From assembly GCA_001792895.1 (NCBI GenBank), contig MARA01000006.1, positions 1,054,001 to 1,118,000 on the forward strand: a stretch of DNA of 64,000 bases, written 5' to 3'. Positions 23,601 through 35,345 of this stretch are shown here, piece by piece (within the stretch, counting starts at the first letter, position 1; each line of letters begins with the position of its first letter). Origin of the DNA: Lentinus brumalis (lineage: Eukaryota; Basidiomycota; Agaricomycetes; Polyporales; Polyporaceae). A program made the position numbers and the translations under genes. The notes under the pieces were generated by a model. That model was not told the origin of the DNA, searched no databases, and worked only from the letters and a program-made list of their open reading frames with translations.

Positions 23601-24898
23601 AACGAGAAGAGATCCGGAGAGAAGCCCCCATTGACACCCTCGCCGGGTGCGCTGCTGGCGCGAAGGATCAAGGTTCTGGCTCGCAAGGTGTTCACGTTCA
23701 CGTTCACTAGCCGCAGCGCTGCATTCAATTGTCCATTCATTGCATACTTACGTGCCCTGTCCCCAGATCTCTGCTGCTGCTCCGACCTTGCGAGCTGCTT
23801 CTGTGACGCGTGCGTGCGTGGGTGGGGTCCGGTGGGAGGGCAGAATCTCGCGAGAACCGCGATGCGCGGAGGGGGCCTAGACTTCGACGCGAATTTGTGG
23901 CCACATTCACTAGCACTAGCACTGGCACTGGTCAGCCACACGCGTACGCGCTGCTGCGCACACGAGGCTGCTTGGTCCAGAAAACCATTGACAAGTATAG
24001 AATCTGCACTAGGAACTCTGCAGCTGCGTGCGCCGTGGACATTCGCCAAGGGCTTGACGACTGGTGCGTGTCTCGTGTCTCGTGCCGCTTGAGGGGGGAC
24101 GCGTTGGTGATGCTGGGGCGTTGGTGATGCTGGGAAAGCCGTCCTTGTACGTATGTTTGAGGTAGATCCCACTTCCGATCCTCCGTTGAATGACGAATGC
24201 CAATCGAGACGAGACGTGCATCAGCTGCAGGAGGGGCAGAGACCAGAGACTAGCCCGATATGACGAAACTGCGGCTTGCTTGTATGCAGATGGGCGCAGC
24301 GCGCGCGAAGGTGGGGTGTCAATATTTCAATCCTCTTCCTAAGGCCTGAGGCCTGAGGCCGCCTGCCGGCGTCACGCGGTACCGCAGAACAGCAGCACAC
24401 GACAACACGATTAGCATATCACATCGGGGAGTAGTAGCATAGTAACGGGAGCATACGAGTACAGCCCGACTTGGGCACGCAGATCCAAGCGCGGAGAGCA
24501 GTGGGGGTATATACAGGCCATCCAAATCAGTCGTGAGTCGTGACACTGACAATGCAGATCAGCTGGAGCGAACGGAACGCGCGACGAGGCGAGGAGAGGA
24601 GCGCTCTGGGCTCGCGCCGGTTGGAGTCATCGGACACGGAAGAAGAACCAGAAAAGGGCGAGTCCAGCAACGGCAGAGTGAATAGAGGGGATGTCGGCAG
24701 AACGAACGGGACGTCGGCGAAGTAGTGGTGGGATGGAAGTGGAACGACCTCGCATCTAGCACCGAGCACCCAGGCCCAAGTACGTCGGGTGTCCGGTGCC
24801 AGATGCCAGGCCTTCAGAAGCTTCAGAATCCGGACCGCCCGCACGAACGCCACGACCTCGCAGTCGCAGCCGGGCCCCGGTCGTCACAGCGCACACGC
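20655..24898. other. Very long upstream region of WOPR gene A
   Basis: About 4.2 kb between the two WOPR genes with no supportable gene. Several long open frames on both strands (up to 487 codons) overlap each other in a GC-rich, C/T-skewed tract near 22.3-22.9 kb. They look like composition effects, because they lack domains and introns. Tetranucleotide TGCG runs recur at 21582-21599, 23384-23404, 23450-23466 and 23811-23820. Large upstream regions are typical of developmental regulators, so this probably holds cis-regulatory DNA. Confidence 0.45.
23327..23404. repeat. Simple repeats: GATTG-type run followed by a TGCG run
   Basis: Degenerate GATTGG units occupy 23327-23358 and TGCG tetranucleotides 23384-23404. 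Further short TGCG runs occur at 21582-21599, 23450-23466 and 23811-23820. Confidence 0.8.
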
Positions 24899-26148
24899 TC
24901 AGACGATCCCGCAGTCGAACTTCTGCAGAATGTCGTCGTCCGCGACGTCGCGCGGCGGGTAGGGGCGCTTGCGGAGGTATATCAGCGGCGCAAGGTCGAT
25001 GGCGTGGTTCCGCCGCAGGCGCTGCGACTGCGCCCCGTTCAGGTCCGGCTGGCGCGTCGCCAGTTCGTCCTCGAGCCAGCGCGGCGGGCTCCACGGCGGG
25101 GGCTTGAGCGCCGGCAGGCGCACGTCCGCGCGCGGGTGGGGCAGAGGCAGGTTGTCCTGGTCGATTTTGTACAGGGGCACCCGGGCGTGGGCGTGGGTTT
25201 GCTCAGACTGGGAGAGTGAAAGGGAGAGCGTGGACGGTCCTCCTGGCTTGGAATCAGGTCCGAAAAGGGGAGGCCCCGCTGCGGTGTCTAGGCGGGTGCG
25301 CTGGCGCGCCATGCGCGCCGTCGTGTACTTGCCCGGCGGGATCAAGCTGCGTATGGCGGCGAGTTCTGGGATGTCGTCGATGGTGAGTAGGCGCTCAAGC
25401 GTCTCGCCGGTGAAGTAAGCCACTGCAAGGCGGATCGCGGCGGGCGTATCATGCACAAGCACGGTCCGTAGGCGCATGCGCGCGGGCAGGGAGAACGGGC
25501 ACAGAAACATCGCGTGTTAACATCCAGACGGCTACGGTAGACGCGTTGTGCACGTACCCAGATGCCACTTCCGCCGACCGGTTGGGGTTTCGACGTACAC
25601 CGAGTAGGTCTGCTTGATGAGCCTGCTCCCAAAGCTGATCGACGGTGGCGCTCAGCGAGGGCCATGGATACGCAACCTAGACACGCACATGAGACAGGAG
25701 AGCTCTTCATCGGCCTCGAAATCGGGGAGCTTTTCTTGGTAGTAGAGGAACTCCTGTCGTGCACACGCGGGTCAGTGGGATTGTCCCGCGGCGGGATCTC
25801 GGCCGGCATGCTGCACTCACATCGCGAACTCTGGAAGGACCCCATCGCCTCCCATCCGTCCAACGTTCTATACCTGCAGCCTGTGGAATCGGTGCTTGAG
25901 CGGCGGATATGGATAGAGTGGTGCCTCGACGAAGGTTGGACGGGAGTACAGGTACGTACCGAAGAGCTCTCTCCACATGCGCTGCGCTCTTCCCACACGC
26001 ACACGCAGCCAGAATGGATGAACCGCCGTTCCTCGATGTCCAGGCGCCGCGAGACGATCGGGAGGAGTCCGAGCGAGACCCCGTGGAAGATGACATGGGC
26101 ATCCGAGAGGGTGCGGATGCGGATCCCGGAGCAGGTTGGCAGCTGCAT
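24899..26148 (-). CDS. WOPR-domain (Gti1/Pac2 family) transcription regulator, copy B
   Basis: A second WOPR regulator, related to copy A. The start at 26148 gives MQLPTCSGIRIRTLSDAHVI, then LGLLPIVSRRLDIEERRF and VCVWEER. After a short intron comes IERWTDGRRWGPSRVRD, the strongest family signature, then EFLYYQEKLPDFEADEE. The second half is LIKQTYSVYVETPTGRRKWH followed by AYFTGETLERLLTIDDIPEL. The tail is much shorter than in copy A and ends LQKFDCGIV at 24899. Four introns are inferred; the donor after VWEER could be GTGGAG or GTACCT. The core is closer to the canonical WOPR consensus than copy A. Confidence 0.85.
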
Positions 26149-28241
26149 CGCGAGGCGGGGTAGTGGGGGATGCTGCAGGTACCAGTGCTATTCGCGAGGG
26201 CGGTGGTGGGAGGATGGAGGACTGGATAGGCGGACGATCAGGTTTTGAGGGATACGCAGAGTGGGAAGGGCGCTCCAGGGCCGAGGACGCACGAGGGGGA
26301 GGAGATGTGTGATTGGGTCCGCCTGCGCTGATGAGGCCGGCGGCTCAGATAGCTCGTACGAAAGCTGTGCGGCCGTTGTGTTCAGATAGGCAACCGTCTT
26401 TCTGACTGCCGCCGCGGGATCCTCTAGACGCGCGCCTCTCCCTCGCTCCGGTGCTCTCGGGCCCTACCCGAGCGACCCCGGGCGTCGTGGCGGCGATGCT
26501 GGCGAGCAGACATCTCTGCCTGCCGCGACCCTCGCCGCGACGTCCCTGTGAGCCCCAGCGTGCTCGCGACAGGGAAGAGCATGCTCATCAGACCGGTGCT
26601 GGCAGCTGCGGAGAAGAGAAGTCAGGCACGTCGTCTCACTTCCGTCGCAGCTTCCTGGGTCTCGACACTGCTGCACGCTCACACTCCCCGGCGGCATTTG
26701 TCCGGAAACCTACCTTTGCTGCAACGCGATTTCGACCAGCCAGCGGCGGCGATCCCAACAGCGTGAACTTGAATATCCCCATGCGTCATGATCCGCTTCG
26801 CTGAAGCTCCTCCCAAGCAGTGCCAGCGGAGACTTCAAGCACTGCCGCGTTCGGTGTTAGACATTGCTGACGCCCTGGAACGGGCAGGCTTTCGTAATTC
26901 TGTGAGCTTCGAACGAGCGATGACTACTCACCGCTGCTGATAAGCATCACAGCGACATCCGCGAGCATCGAGGCGTGTAAGATGTGGAATGCACCGGGAA
27001 AAGCTCTGCCATCAATGCGAACGAGGTCCTCAGATATCGCAATCAGCGTCACTTACATCCTCTTCCGGGGATTTGACAGCTGCTGACGCCCTCGAAGCAA
27101 AGATGATACCAGTCAGACCGTCATATGAGTGATGAAACTATAAAATCTCACCTTTCCGCATCGTATCCGAGGAAGCGGGGAGTCGAAGCGCATGGGACCG
27201 AAGCTGCGCCCATCGGCTTCGGGATATCAATGCAAGCAAGGTTTCATGAATCATACCGCAACGATTAAAGCAGAGGTGCTGCCTTGATGCGTACCGGCCT
27301 TCCAAGCTGCGTCTAACTCTTCCGAGAACCCAAGGAGGCTCCCTGTGGTTCTGAGATGATGCGCCAGGGAAGATAGGGGTGCTCCGTCAAGAACCACAGG
27401 ATGCTTCAAGATGCTCGTTGCTTAACAGAGCACATTGATATCGAGCGAGAAGAAGACGCGGTGAAGTGAAGGAAGCCTTGGGCCGGCCTTCGCGATAGCG
27501 AAATCGCGAACCTTGAGGATAGGTTTGTGTGCTGCCCTAGCGCCGCCTGTCATAGCTCACTTCGGGGATGCCGGGATGATGATTCCCCCTATGCTTGCGC
27601 TTGGCATCTTGATCACCAGAAGGTTATCTGAAGCTTGTATTGGCCCTATACATAGAGTGGTCAGCAAAGTTGTGACGGACTGAGCCACAGCCAGAAACCA
27701 TGAGCTCGCGCAATTTATCGCTTCCCCAATCAGTCCGGGGATCTCAATCCCATAGAAACTCAATTTCTTACGAGCATATCATGGCGCTGTGAGCAAAATT
27801 CTGCCTATACATGCGAGGAGACCAAGTCGATCGTTTCTTCCACTGAAGACTTTTCATAACTGGGTGTATGCAGACAATTTTCCCCAGACGAGCTCTTGTT
27901 GGTCATATACTTCGCAATCCTGCAGAACCTGGATGAAGTATTTCAGCCAGCATCCAGAGATGTCGCATGCGGACAGAGTTTATCATATCACTGCTCACCT
28001 CATGGTAGAAATTTGGGAGCCCAGCGGTGGCTGGGAGTGGCTGGGACCCGATCGAACTTGAACATGATGCTGCCCCAATTGGGACTACTGCACCGCCACC
28101 TGCCATGAGGTTGTCTCGAGGCGCCACAGCTGCGACTCGGACTGCTGCACATCGAGTACCTACACCCTTCCTGTTTGCCCGGGATCTCTGCAGCCTGCGC
28201 AAAACACTGGTGAACCTTGTGCTCGCACACTGACATTGACA
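26149..28241. other. Gene-poor stretch with a possible decayed membrane-protein relic
   Basis: About 2.1 kb. On the minus strand, 27557-27763 reads as hydrophobic segments (INCASSWFLAVAQSVTTLLT). Flanking fragments near 27900 and 26960 also look like pieces of the seven-span membrane proteins common in agaricomycetes, but no continuous gene can be built because stops and shifts interrupt. The right end is the promoter of the helical-protein gene; no TATA box was seen. Confidence 0.3.
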
Positions 28242-29635
28242 ATGGCGGAGGCCGGCCCACCACCAAACTACGACGACTCGGTCGCGGGATCCTCCAATAG
28301 GTTCCGAGAGTATTTCGCCACGCTCTCGAGCGATCAGCTCGACATACAGCAGCTGTTTGAGACTGTCGCTGAGAAGCTCAGGCAAGCACCCGGTATTGGG
28401 GAAACTCATCCTCTATGTAGCGAGTGGAACGCGTTGCGCAAGGTACGTACGGAGCTACTCAGGCTGTATCCTAATGATCTCGCGTTACTGATTCATGCCA
28501 CGCGGGTTGGCGCCACAGAGGCACAGACGCATATACCGCAAATCGCAGCACAATGCTGGAATGTGTGCGCGGTTTCTAAAGAGTGCGTTCACATCGTTGC
28601 TGCTCTCTGCTGCATCACGAGCGGTATCAACCCTGTCGCCCCCGTGTAGGCTTCGCCACGATCCTGGTACCGCTATCGCAGTCCAAAGACGGCTCGCTTG
28701 AGCACAAGAAGCTGATGATAACCAGGTTCTTAGAGGTATGCATGGGCGGTCTTCAACTGTCGGGAAGAGCTGATATGACCGTCTACTGTGCTATCACTTA
28801 CAGGCGATATCTGTGCATCTGGAGGCCGCCAAGGAGCACACGGTCGACTTCAACGAGATCTCCAAGGAGGTTGAAGTCTTTCCCCTCAAGGTCGGAAGCG
28901 CGTTGAGAGAGGCATCGAGGCCTGTTGGCTTCCTCGAACACGTCTTGGTATGGATTCAAGAGTAGGGGTGACGTTATCATGCTGCGAAGCTCGTCGCTGA
29001 TACGCTCGTTTAGTATCTGCGACGCGATATGGAAGGTACGTCACTGATGAGCAGCGGATGTGCGGCACAGTACTGACCCAGGTGGTGAATCACAGGCACT
29101 GACGCGCTTGATCAACAACTTGCTCGACGTGTTCAAGGCCGCATTCCAAGGGCCAGTCAGGTTGCTCCGTCTAGGCGTTTGCACGCCCGCCAGATACACC
29201 TTTTTCTTCGAGATGCACTTCGACGGTACGTTGGAAGCTCCCTCGAAACAGATCACCGACGCAGATATCGATGAGAGAACCGCGCGCGAGCGCGCGGGCG
29301 AGATCATGGATGACTGCGATACCCTGGCCTCAAAGCTGGCGGCGTTCGAGGATGCATGGCACGCCGTCGAGCTCGCATGTTCGTCGCTGTCATCCGACCT
29401 CGAGATGGCACAGACCTTCAGTGATGTGAGTGTTGCTTCTCTCACCCGCATTCGACGGAGCGATGCTTATCGAGAGTTATTCAAGACTGACAACCCAGTC
29501 CTGCCGGTATTTGAGCGCCAGCTGCAGTCGGCGGAGATGATATACAGACCGCTCGTCGAGTGCCTGGAGGCGTATGCGGCCATGCCGGAGAAGGCTGGGC
29601 GTAATAGGTCACGCACCAGTTCGGAAGCTACGTGA
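28242..29635 (+). CDS. Predicted all-helical protein of unknown function (paralogue of the gene at 12.4-13.8 kb)
   Basis: Not a family I recognise. ATG 28242 starts MAEAGPPPNYDDSVAG and reads SSDQLDIQQLFETVAEKLRQ and CSEWNALRK. Introns lead to GFATILVPLSQSKDGSLEHK, ISVHLEAAKEHTVDFNEI and VEVFPLKVGSALREASRPVG. LINNLLDVFKAAFQG, DDCDTLASKLAAFEDAWHAV and YRPLVECLEAYAAMPEKAG complete the chain. Each block has its counterpart in the minus-strand gene 15 kb away (for example EVEVFPLKVGSALR against EVELFPRKVASALR). The stop used is at 29633-29635. Whether 29426-29503 is an intron or retained is unclear: it has GT and AG ends, but removing it breaks frame. The protein may be cytosolic; no signal peptide was seen. 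Confidence 0.65.
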
Positions 29636-30181
29636 ACCCGGTGCTGGATTTGAACCTTCCCTTCATGCCCATATTCATCCGGTGACTCCGGCTGCTTCAT
29701 CATGTAGACCGCGCATACTATCCAAAGCATCCTCATAACACACACCTGACGACTCTAGCCGGATTCCCATGTAACACTCGCAACCACCGGCATTGTAATC
29801 ATCGTCTCCCATGTATCGGATATGACTTGTAGTCTGTACCACACCTCGACTGGATCGACACTTCGATCATTCTATATGGCTTGCTGAACTGGCGGCATCT
29901 TACACGTATCGCCTGTTTGGAATGAATCGACTCAAGTTGTGTCATGGTACCCGCGTCCACTAACGCCATATGACGCCGGGCCGATGATAATCACAAGAGG
30001 CAACAATTCCTCTCTTGCGGGGCAGGGAAGAGTGGTCATGTGGAGTACCGCCAGTATCTCGGCTCATCCCCAGCCTGTCCCTTTGGGAGGTGACTGGCTT
30101 GGGTCATAGCTAGCATCAGCTATATAAGCAGCTGACTGTGCTGCACGGTGAACCGCAAGTCCCCGGAACGATCTTGCAACC
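29636..30181. promoter_or_regulatory. Intergenic with a TATA box for the esterase gene
   Basis: No gene in this 550 nt. TATATAAG at 30121-30128 lies 54 nt upstream of the esterase ATG and is a good core-promoter candidate. Confidence 0.5.
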
Positions 30182-31375
30182 ATGTTCCTGCTCCGCTTGA
30201 AGTGGTTGTTCGCACTGAGTTTCGTCGCGAGATGGCTGAGTATCACCGTCGCTCGAATCACCGACGTCGTCCTCTTCGGTGATTCGTACACAGGTACATA
30301 GCCAGCTCGTGTTCTATCCGCATTTCCCAGAGCCACCCACTCACATTGGACTTGCAGACCAGTCGCGGTCGCATAGCATCTCGAACGGAACGTACCCTGG
30401 CAAGGATTATCAGGAGGTCTATCCCCCTGTACGTTGCCCGAACTCTGAGATGCACACATGAACTGACAACGAGAAACTGCCCAGGCCGACACTGCCGCCG
30501 ACGGGGGCTTCCAATGGCCGTTCTACCTCGGACTGTACGGCAACTACACGGTCTGGAATTACGCTGTGGGCGGCGCGGTATGCTCAAACATGCTCACGCC
30601 GCTGCTCGGCGTTCCCGACGTCTCATCCGGACAGTACGCATGGTTCGTGCAGGACCACGTCGCGCATAACGGCACCGCGCACCAGCGGCTCCTGCTCGAC
30701 CCCGCATCATTCGTCGTGGTGATGTGGGTCGGGACGAACGACGTCGGGATCGGCAACTTCGTGACGAATGACCAGGCGGAGGACGTCGCGCTCCCAGACG
30801 TCGCGGACTGCCAGCTGAATACGATTCGAGCGCTGCATGCGCTCGGGGCACGCCGCTTCGTCCTGAACTCGCTCATCCCGCTGCAGCTCACGAAGCTGTA
30901 CTCGAACTCGTCCGACCCGACGATCTACTACCCGTCCCCGCACAACGGCACGGCGTGGCATCGGAGCATGTACAATCTCGTGCACAGCCTGAACCGGATG
31001 CTCGGAGACGGCGTGCGGACGCTGAATGAGGAGTGGAGAGGGGACGGAAGAGTCGAGTGGTTCGACACGTATGGGTTCTTCGAGGACATCTATGATAACC
31101 CGACGCAGTACTTCAACGGAAGCATACCTGCGAACGTCACTGGCCACTGTCACCAGTGTCCCGACCCAGACGACTGGAGACAGTGTGGAATGTAAGTGCC
31201 CCACCGTGAATTCCTGGACGCTTGCTGATGTTGATTGTCGGGCTGCAGCGGCGACTGCACGCTGGAAGAGCGAGACTCCTATATGTGGTGGGACGAGCTG
31301 CATCCGAGCGAACAGACCGGGAGGAACCTGGCAGCGGAGATGCATAAGAAGATTCTAGGAGAGTCGCAGTATTGA
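30182..31375 (+). CDS. Secreted GDSL-type esterase, carbohydrate esterase family 16-like
   Basis: Probably an extracellular acetyl esterase acting on deacetylated sugars from plant cell walls. The start at 30182 has a signal peptide (MFLLRLKWLFALSFVARWLS). Then come block I with the catalytic Ser (VVLFGDSYT), the Gly block (WNYAVGGAVCSN), the Asn block (VVMWVGTNDVGIGN), and the Asp/His block (WWDELHPSEQTGR) in the last exon. Three introns: after the GDSY exon, after EVYPP and before GDCTLEER. About 350 residues, typical of CE16. Several N-glycosylation sites (NGT, NSS, NVT) fit secretion. The stop at 31375 is only 31 nt from the convergent methyltransferase stop. Confidence 0.88.
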
Positions 31376-31406
31376 TACCGAGGCAGCACATCGCCATGAG
31401 GACGTG

Positions 31407-33376
31407 TTACTTCCTAGCCTTCTTGCCCCTTCCACCCTTGTCATCGTCTCGGCTTCGTTTCCTGCTAGGAGCTGAAAACGCAGCGACTTGCGAACGCAGT
31501 TGCGTCAGCGTGCCCTGCAGTATACGCTTCTCGCCAAGACGAACGATGACAGCATTCTTCTTATTCAAGGATAGCTGCTCCACGCTTCCTGGCGAGAGTA
31601 GTTTTTCGTCGTCCTGCAGCGACGTCAACAAACTGAGTGCAGCCGAGTTTGGCTGGCATACCTTGATAGACGTAGGATACGCCTTTAGTCGCGCCTCAAT
31701 GACGTCGACAGCGATATCGAGCACATCCTTGTCGACCTTAGGTTTTGGGAGCTTGCTCTTTTTTGCGGTTTTCTGCCACTCATCTTCTGACTGCAACAGG
31801 AGCCGCAGGAAAGAAACGAGCTCCTCTGGCAGCTCGCAGTCCGTCCTCAAGATGAAGACGCTACCCATGGAGCACGATCAGCATGGCTCCCACAGTGGAA
31901 AGGAAAGGGGCGTACTCGTCATCAGCCTCCTCCAACCACCAGTCCACACGCTCTTGCAGGTCGTACTTGACCTTTTTAGACGCAACTGAGACCACGAGGT
32001 CTGCTCCCACCTCAACGACGTCGCCTGGGTTGCCCGTCCCAGACAACGGAGGACGAAGCTGGACGACATCGACGTGGCCGTACCGACGAAGAAGATCGGA
32101 ATTGGGTGGGTCCCCGTATGTGTTCCACTGCGGAGACTCGTCAGCCGAACTCGAGAGGGCGCGTGCAAGTGAGGATGCAATACGTACAATCTGCTCGCCG
32201 GCTTTGATTGGTTTTGTTGAAACCATTTTGAGTTCGCGTTCTTCGTAGAACAACTTTGCCTGTCAGGACATCAGGACAGCTCCGTTATGACACATGGCAG
32301 AAACAGATCGCATACGTTTTCAGATTCGAATCGAGCGTTCAGCATATCGGCCATAGGGACCATCGCGACGTCTGCGGGGTCCTCTCGATCCTCGTCATCG
32401 GAATCATCTTCCTCAGCCTCAACTACAAGTTGCGGCTCCTCCACATCGCTTCCGGGAGCATCCTCTTGTACAGGCTCATCGACATGAGCCGCGGCGGAAA
32501 CCTCTTGCGGGTCTACGTCCATGGCGCTCTCGTCCTCCGCCCCGCCAGCACCTTCCTCATCACTGTCCCCTTCTGTGTGTTCTCCCTTCCATTTTTCAAC
32601 ATGGAAGCTGCGCGAGAGGATGCGGCTGCCATTCAGGTGATAGCGCTCGACGGAGAAGTATCTCTCGAGCTTGTCTTCGGGAAAGAGATCCGGTCTGCTC
32701 TGCGAGTGAGGGGCTGTTGCGTGAGGAGGTGCGGTGTCGCTAAAGGGATTGCGCGCACGTACCTTCACGGCGGGGACCAGCTTCTCGTAGTAGTCGCGCT
32801 CCGCATCGTCCCTTCCAATTTTGTCTGTGTTGGAATCATCAGAACCAGAGGGGTAGACCATCTGAGAAGGGACAGACCTACCACAGCGGTACCTTGCAAC
32901 TCTTTCAAGTCATCTTCCTCCCAGAACATGGGTGTATCAAACTTCTCTGGCAGTACCGCTACACACCACCATGAGCGACCAAGCGGAAATGAAAGTCCAT
33001 GCACTCACAAAGATACCCTGACCACTTCGACTCCGCTCCTCTGCTCTCCTCCCACATCATACAAAGGATGAGGCCGACCCAGCCTTCGTGTAGTCCATGT
33101 TCCTTCCACGCATGGCCCATGAGCGTCGGTAACGTTGACGTCCGCGTCGACAGAGTCAAGCCCCTTGGTATGCTGAATAGCGTGTGATCTTCCTACTATG
33201 TTCGTCAAACGTCGGAACGCAGTACAGAGGGCAGAAATACTCACCGGGATGTCCTTGAGCGCGACCGCGCCGCGACCATGACCAGGGAAGTCCACTATGC
33301 CCATACTCGACGTGTCCAGGAGCCCCTGCTGGTTGGCGAACCAAGAAACGAAATTGTCGATTACGAAGTCTGTCAT
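31407..33376 (-). CDS. SET-domain protein lysine methyltransferase, SETD6/Rkm4-like
   Basis: Transfers methyl groups from AdoMet to lysines on protein substrates; yeast Rkm4 modifies a large-subunit ribosomal protein. The start at 33376 gives MTDFVIDNFVSWFANQQG, then a split SET domain opening with FPGHGRGAVALKDIP and FSIPRGLTLSTRTS. The insert contains WKEHGLHEGWVGLILCMMW and LPEKFDTPMFWEEDDLKELQ, then a long acidic stretch. The SET core closes with VPMADMLNARFESEN, VSTKPIKAGEQI and NTYGDPPNSDLLRRYGHVD. This is the AdoMet-binding NxR.. and GExxxxxYG region. The Rubisco-LSMT-type helical tail ends in a Lys/Arg-rich nuclear-signal-like end (RKRSRDDDKGGRGKKARK). About seven introns are needed; one (GTACGC to GGGTAG) joins EEADDD to VFILRTD. 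An upstream ATG at 33430 is possible. Confidence 0.85.
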
Positions 33377-33629
33377 GTTGGCCACTTTCGCCGCAACTGA
33401 GGCTCTTTGAATATGTAGGTTGGTGGACAAGAACTGGGCGCTAGTAAATATGTACTTAACCGCGAAGAACCGCGACTTGAAGTTAAGCGCACGTAATCAC
33501 ACACTTATAAGTCAGAACTGCTTGTGCAGATTCATGAACTAGCATTGCCAGCGGACCAGAAATTGATCCACACCGTTGTATGACGAATGACAATAGATAC
33601 AATAGGCACTAGACCACGATGAACAACGT

Positions 33630-34940
33630 TTACATATACAAGGGCGCGAATTTTAGTGCGCTGCAGAAAGGTCCGTGGAGTGTGGAGGACGATACGGACT
33701 CTGGTACACCAAAGTCCACAGAAATAGTGCGATCAGATGCATCGTCGCCATTGATCGCTCGTGCCGGCATCCACCGCCGCAACGAAAGGGATATGTTCTT
33801 AAAGAACGAGCGTTTGTTCCGAGGGATCAACCGTGCTCGCAGCTGAGACTTGGGTAGCTGGGAGACTACTTTCTCGAACTCCTTGACGACCATGTCGATG
33901 GTGGGCCAAATTTCATGGCGATCTTCGGCCATGCGCGACACCAGAGGTTCTATGAAGGCAAGGTTCGCAAAGACCTTGGACGCGAACTCACGAGTCAGTA
34001 AGTAGGACAGTGACTCGATTACATCGCTGGAGCTCACATCAATGAAGTCTTCCCTTATCACTGAGCCCAGCATCCCTACGCCAAGGGAGGACTCGAAGTG
34101 GCTGATATGCTCTACGTGGTCGCACTTCGCGTCGTGTCTGTCGCAGGGCTGCGACTTGTACGAGACACACTTCCGTGGAAAGTTGAAGTAGAACTTGGGA
34201 TCACGTAGGAACGGGAGACGTCGCTTGAGTTTATCTGTTACGAGCCAAGAAGGTACACATCGCTTAACCCACGGCGGAGGGCAGTCGACTAGAATGTCCA
34301 GAGGGAGTCCCCTGTGAACGTGTCATCAGAGAGCTGAGGAATGCGAATATCAGAAGGGACAACAAACGGAGCGAAGATGCACTGTTCATGCACGAATTGC
34401 AGCCCCTCAATATGTCAATAAGCGTTGGTGGCGACGATGATCAGCACGGCTGGCATACCTCCAATGCTTGGCGAACAAACTCGACCATGTCGCCGACGGT
34501 GGCAATCCTCGCTGCAGTGTAACGTCGGAGAGGAGACGCGACCCATACAACTGCTTCGTCGTCAGTCAAGTCAAGTATTGGGCGACAATGATTACGCGGA
34601 TCGTTGCACAGAGGAGGGCAGGAAAGCCGGGTGATTGCGTTGAGGGTCGCGGGATCCTCTGACTTCGACAGTCGGGGAATCAGAGTAACCTCCTTCCCGT
34701 CGGAGATTCTCTTCCAACGCAGGAGTTCAGTCTACAGTGAATGATATCACTGAGCAGAGGACATACGACCATTCGAACGTCTGTGCCACATACCTGTCGG
34801 ATGCCGCACCTGACCAATAGCTTTGACATCAGGCTGGCTTCGAGCTTGTAGCCTAGAACTCTAAGCCATTCAAGGCGAGCACTCGAGCACGTCGCCGGCT
34901 GTTCCGAGGATTGTGAGGAGTCGACTGACTCCGGAGTCAT
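33630..34940 (-). CDS. Kinase-like protein lacking catalytic residues (pseudokinase)
   Basis: A member of the fungal kinase-like family also seen at 60.3 and 63 kb, but catalytically degenerate. The start at 34940 gives MTPESVDSSQSSEQP, then LEWLRVLGYKLEASLM and RWKRISDGKEVTLIPRLSK. Here the beta-3 lysine (VLK in the sister gene) is Ile. CNDPRNHCRPILDL, TVGDMVEFVRQALE and GLQFVHEQ follow as in the family, but VAHRD is absent and CIFAPFVVP stands there. Where sisters have YYIIDFGLS it has KFYFNFPRK, so DFG is lost. The C-lobe tail is well kept (FIEPLVSRMAED, VVKEFEKVVSQLPKSQLRAR). Exons join with GT-AG ends and no stop. It may bind rather than phosphorylate, or be a decaying copy. An earlier in-frame start is possible. 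Confidence 0.65.
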
Positions 34941-35345
34941 CGTGCTTGCAATCCAGGACGAATTTAGAGTGAATAGCGGGGGAGGCCACGTCGCGGAGTG
35001 GGAGAAATATACCACACGACTCACCGCAGCCCACCTTTTACGAGTCGGTCACGCAAGCAGCTCACCTCCAGCCATGTGTATGTACGACAAAAAGGCTCTT
35101 GTATAGCATCGTCACGGAGATGGCAATAATCCGATATGACGGACGGCATCCATGTCTTATGTTTCGATGGGACAACAATAACAAACGGCGGGGAGCACGC
35201 CGCCGAGAGGCTTACTGAGGAGGCGACGAAATTTCAGTCAACGCGAGGCGCGAGAAGACGCACGACTTACCACTACAGCAAGACCGACAATACGCGTAAC
35301 ATACTAGAACGGGCGCATACAACAATAACCAGCTCTCGCCACATA
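34941..35345. other. Intergenic, nothing seen
   Basis: About 400 nt between the pseudokinase start and the RRP45 stop. No coding potential or clear promoter element was seen. Confidence 0.4.
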
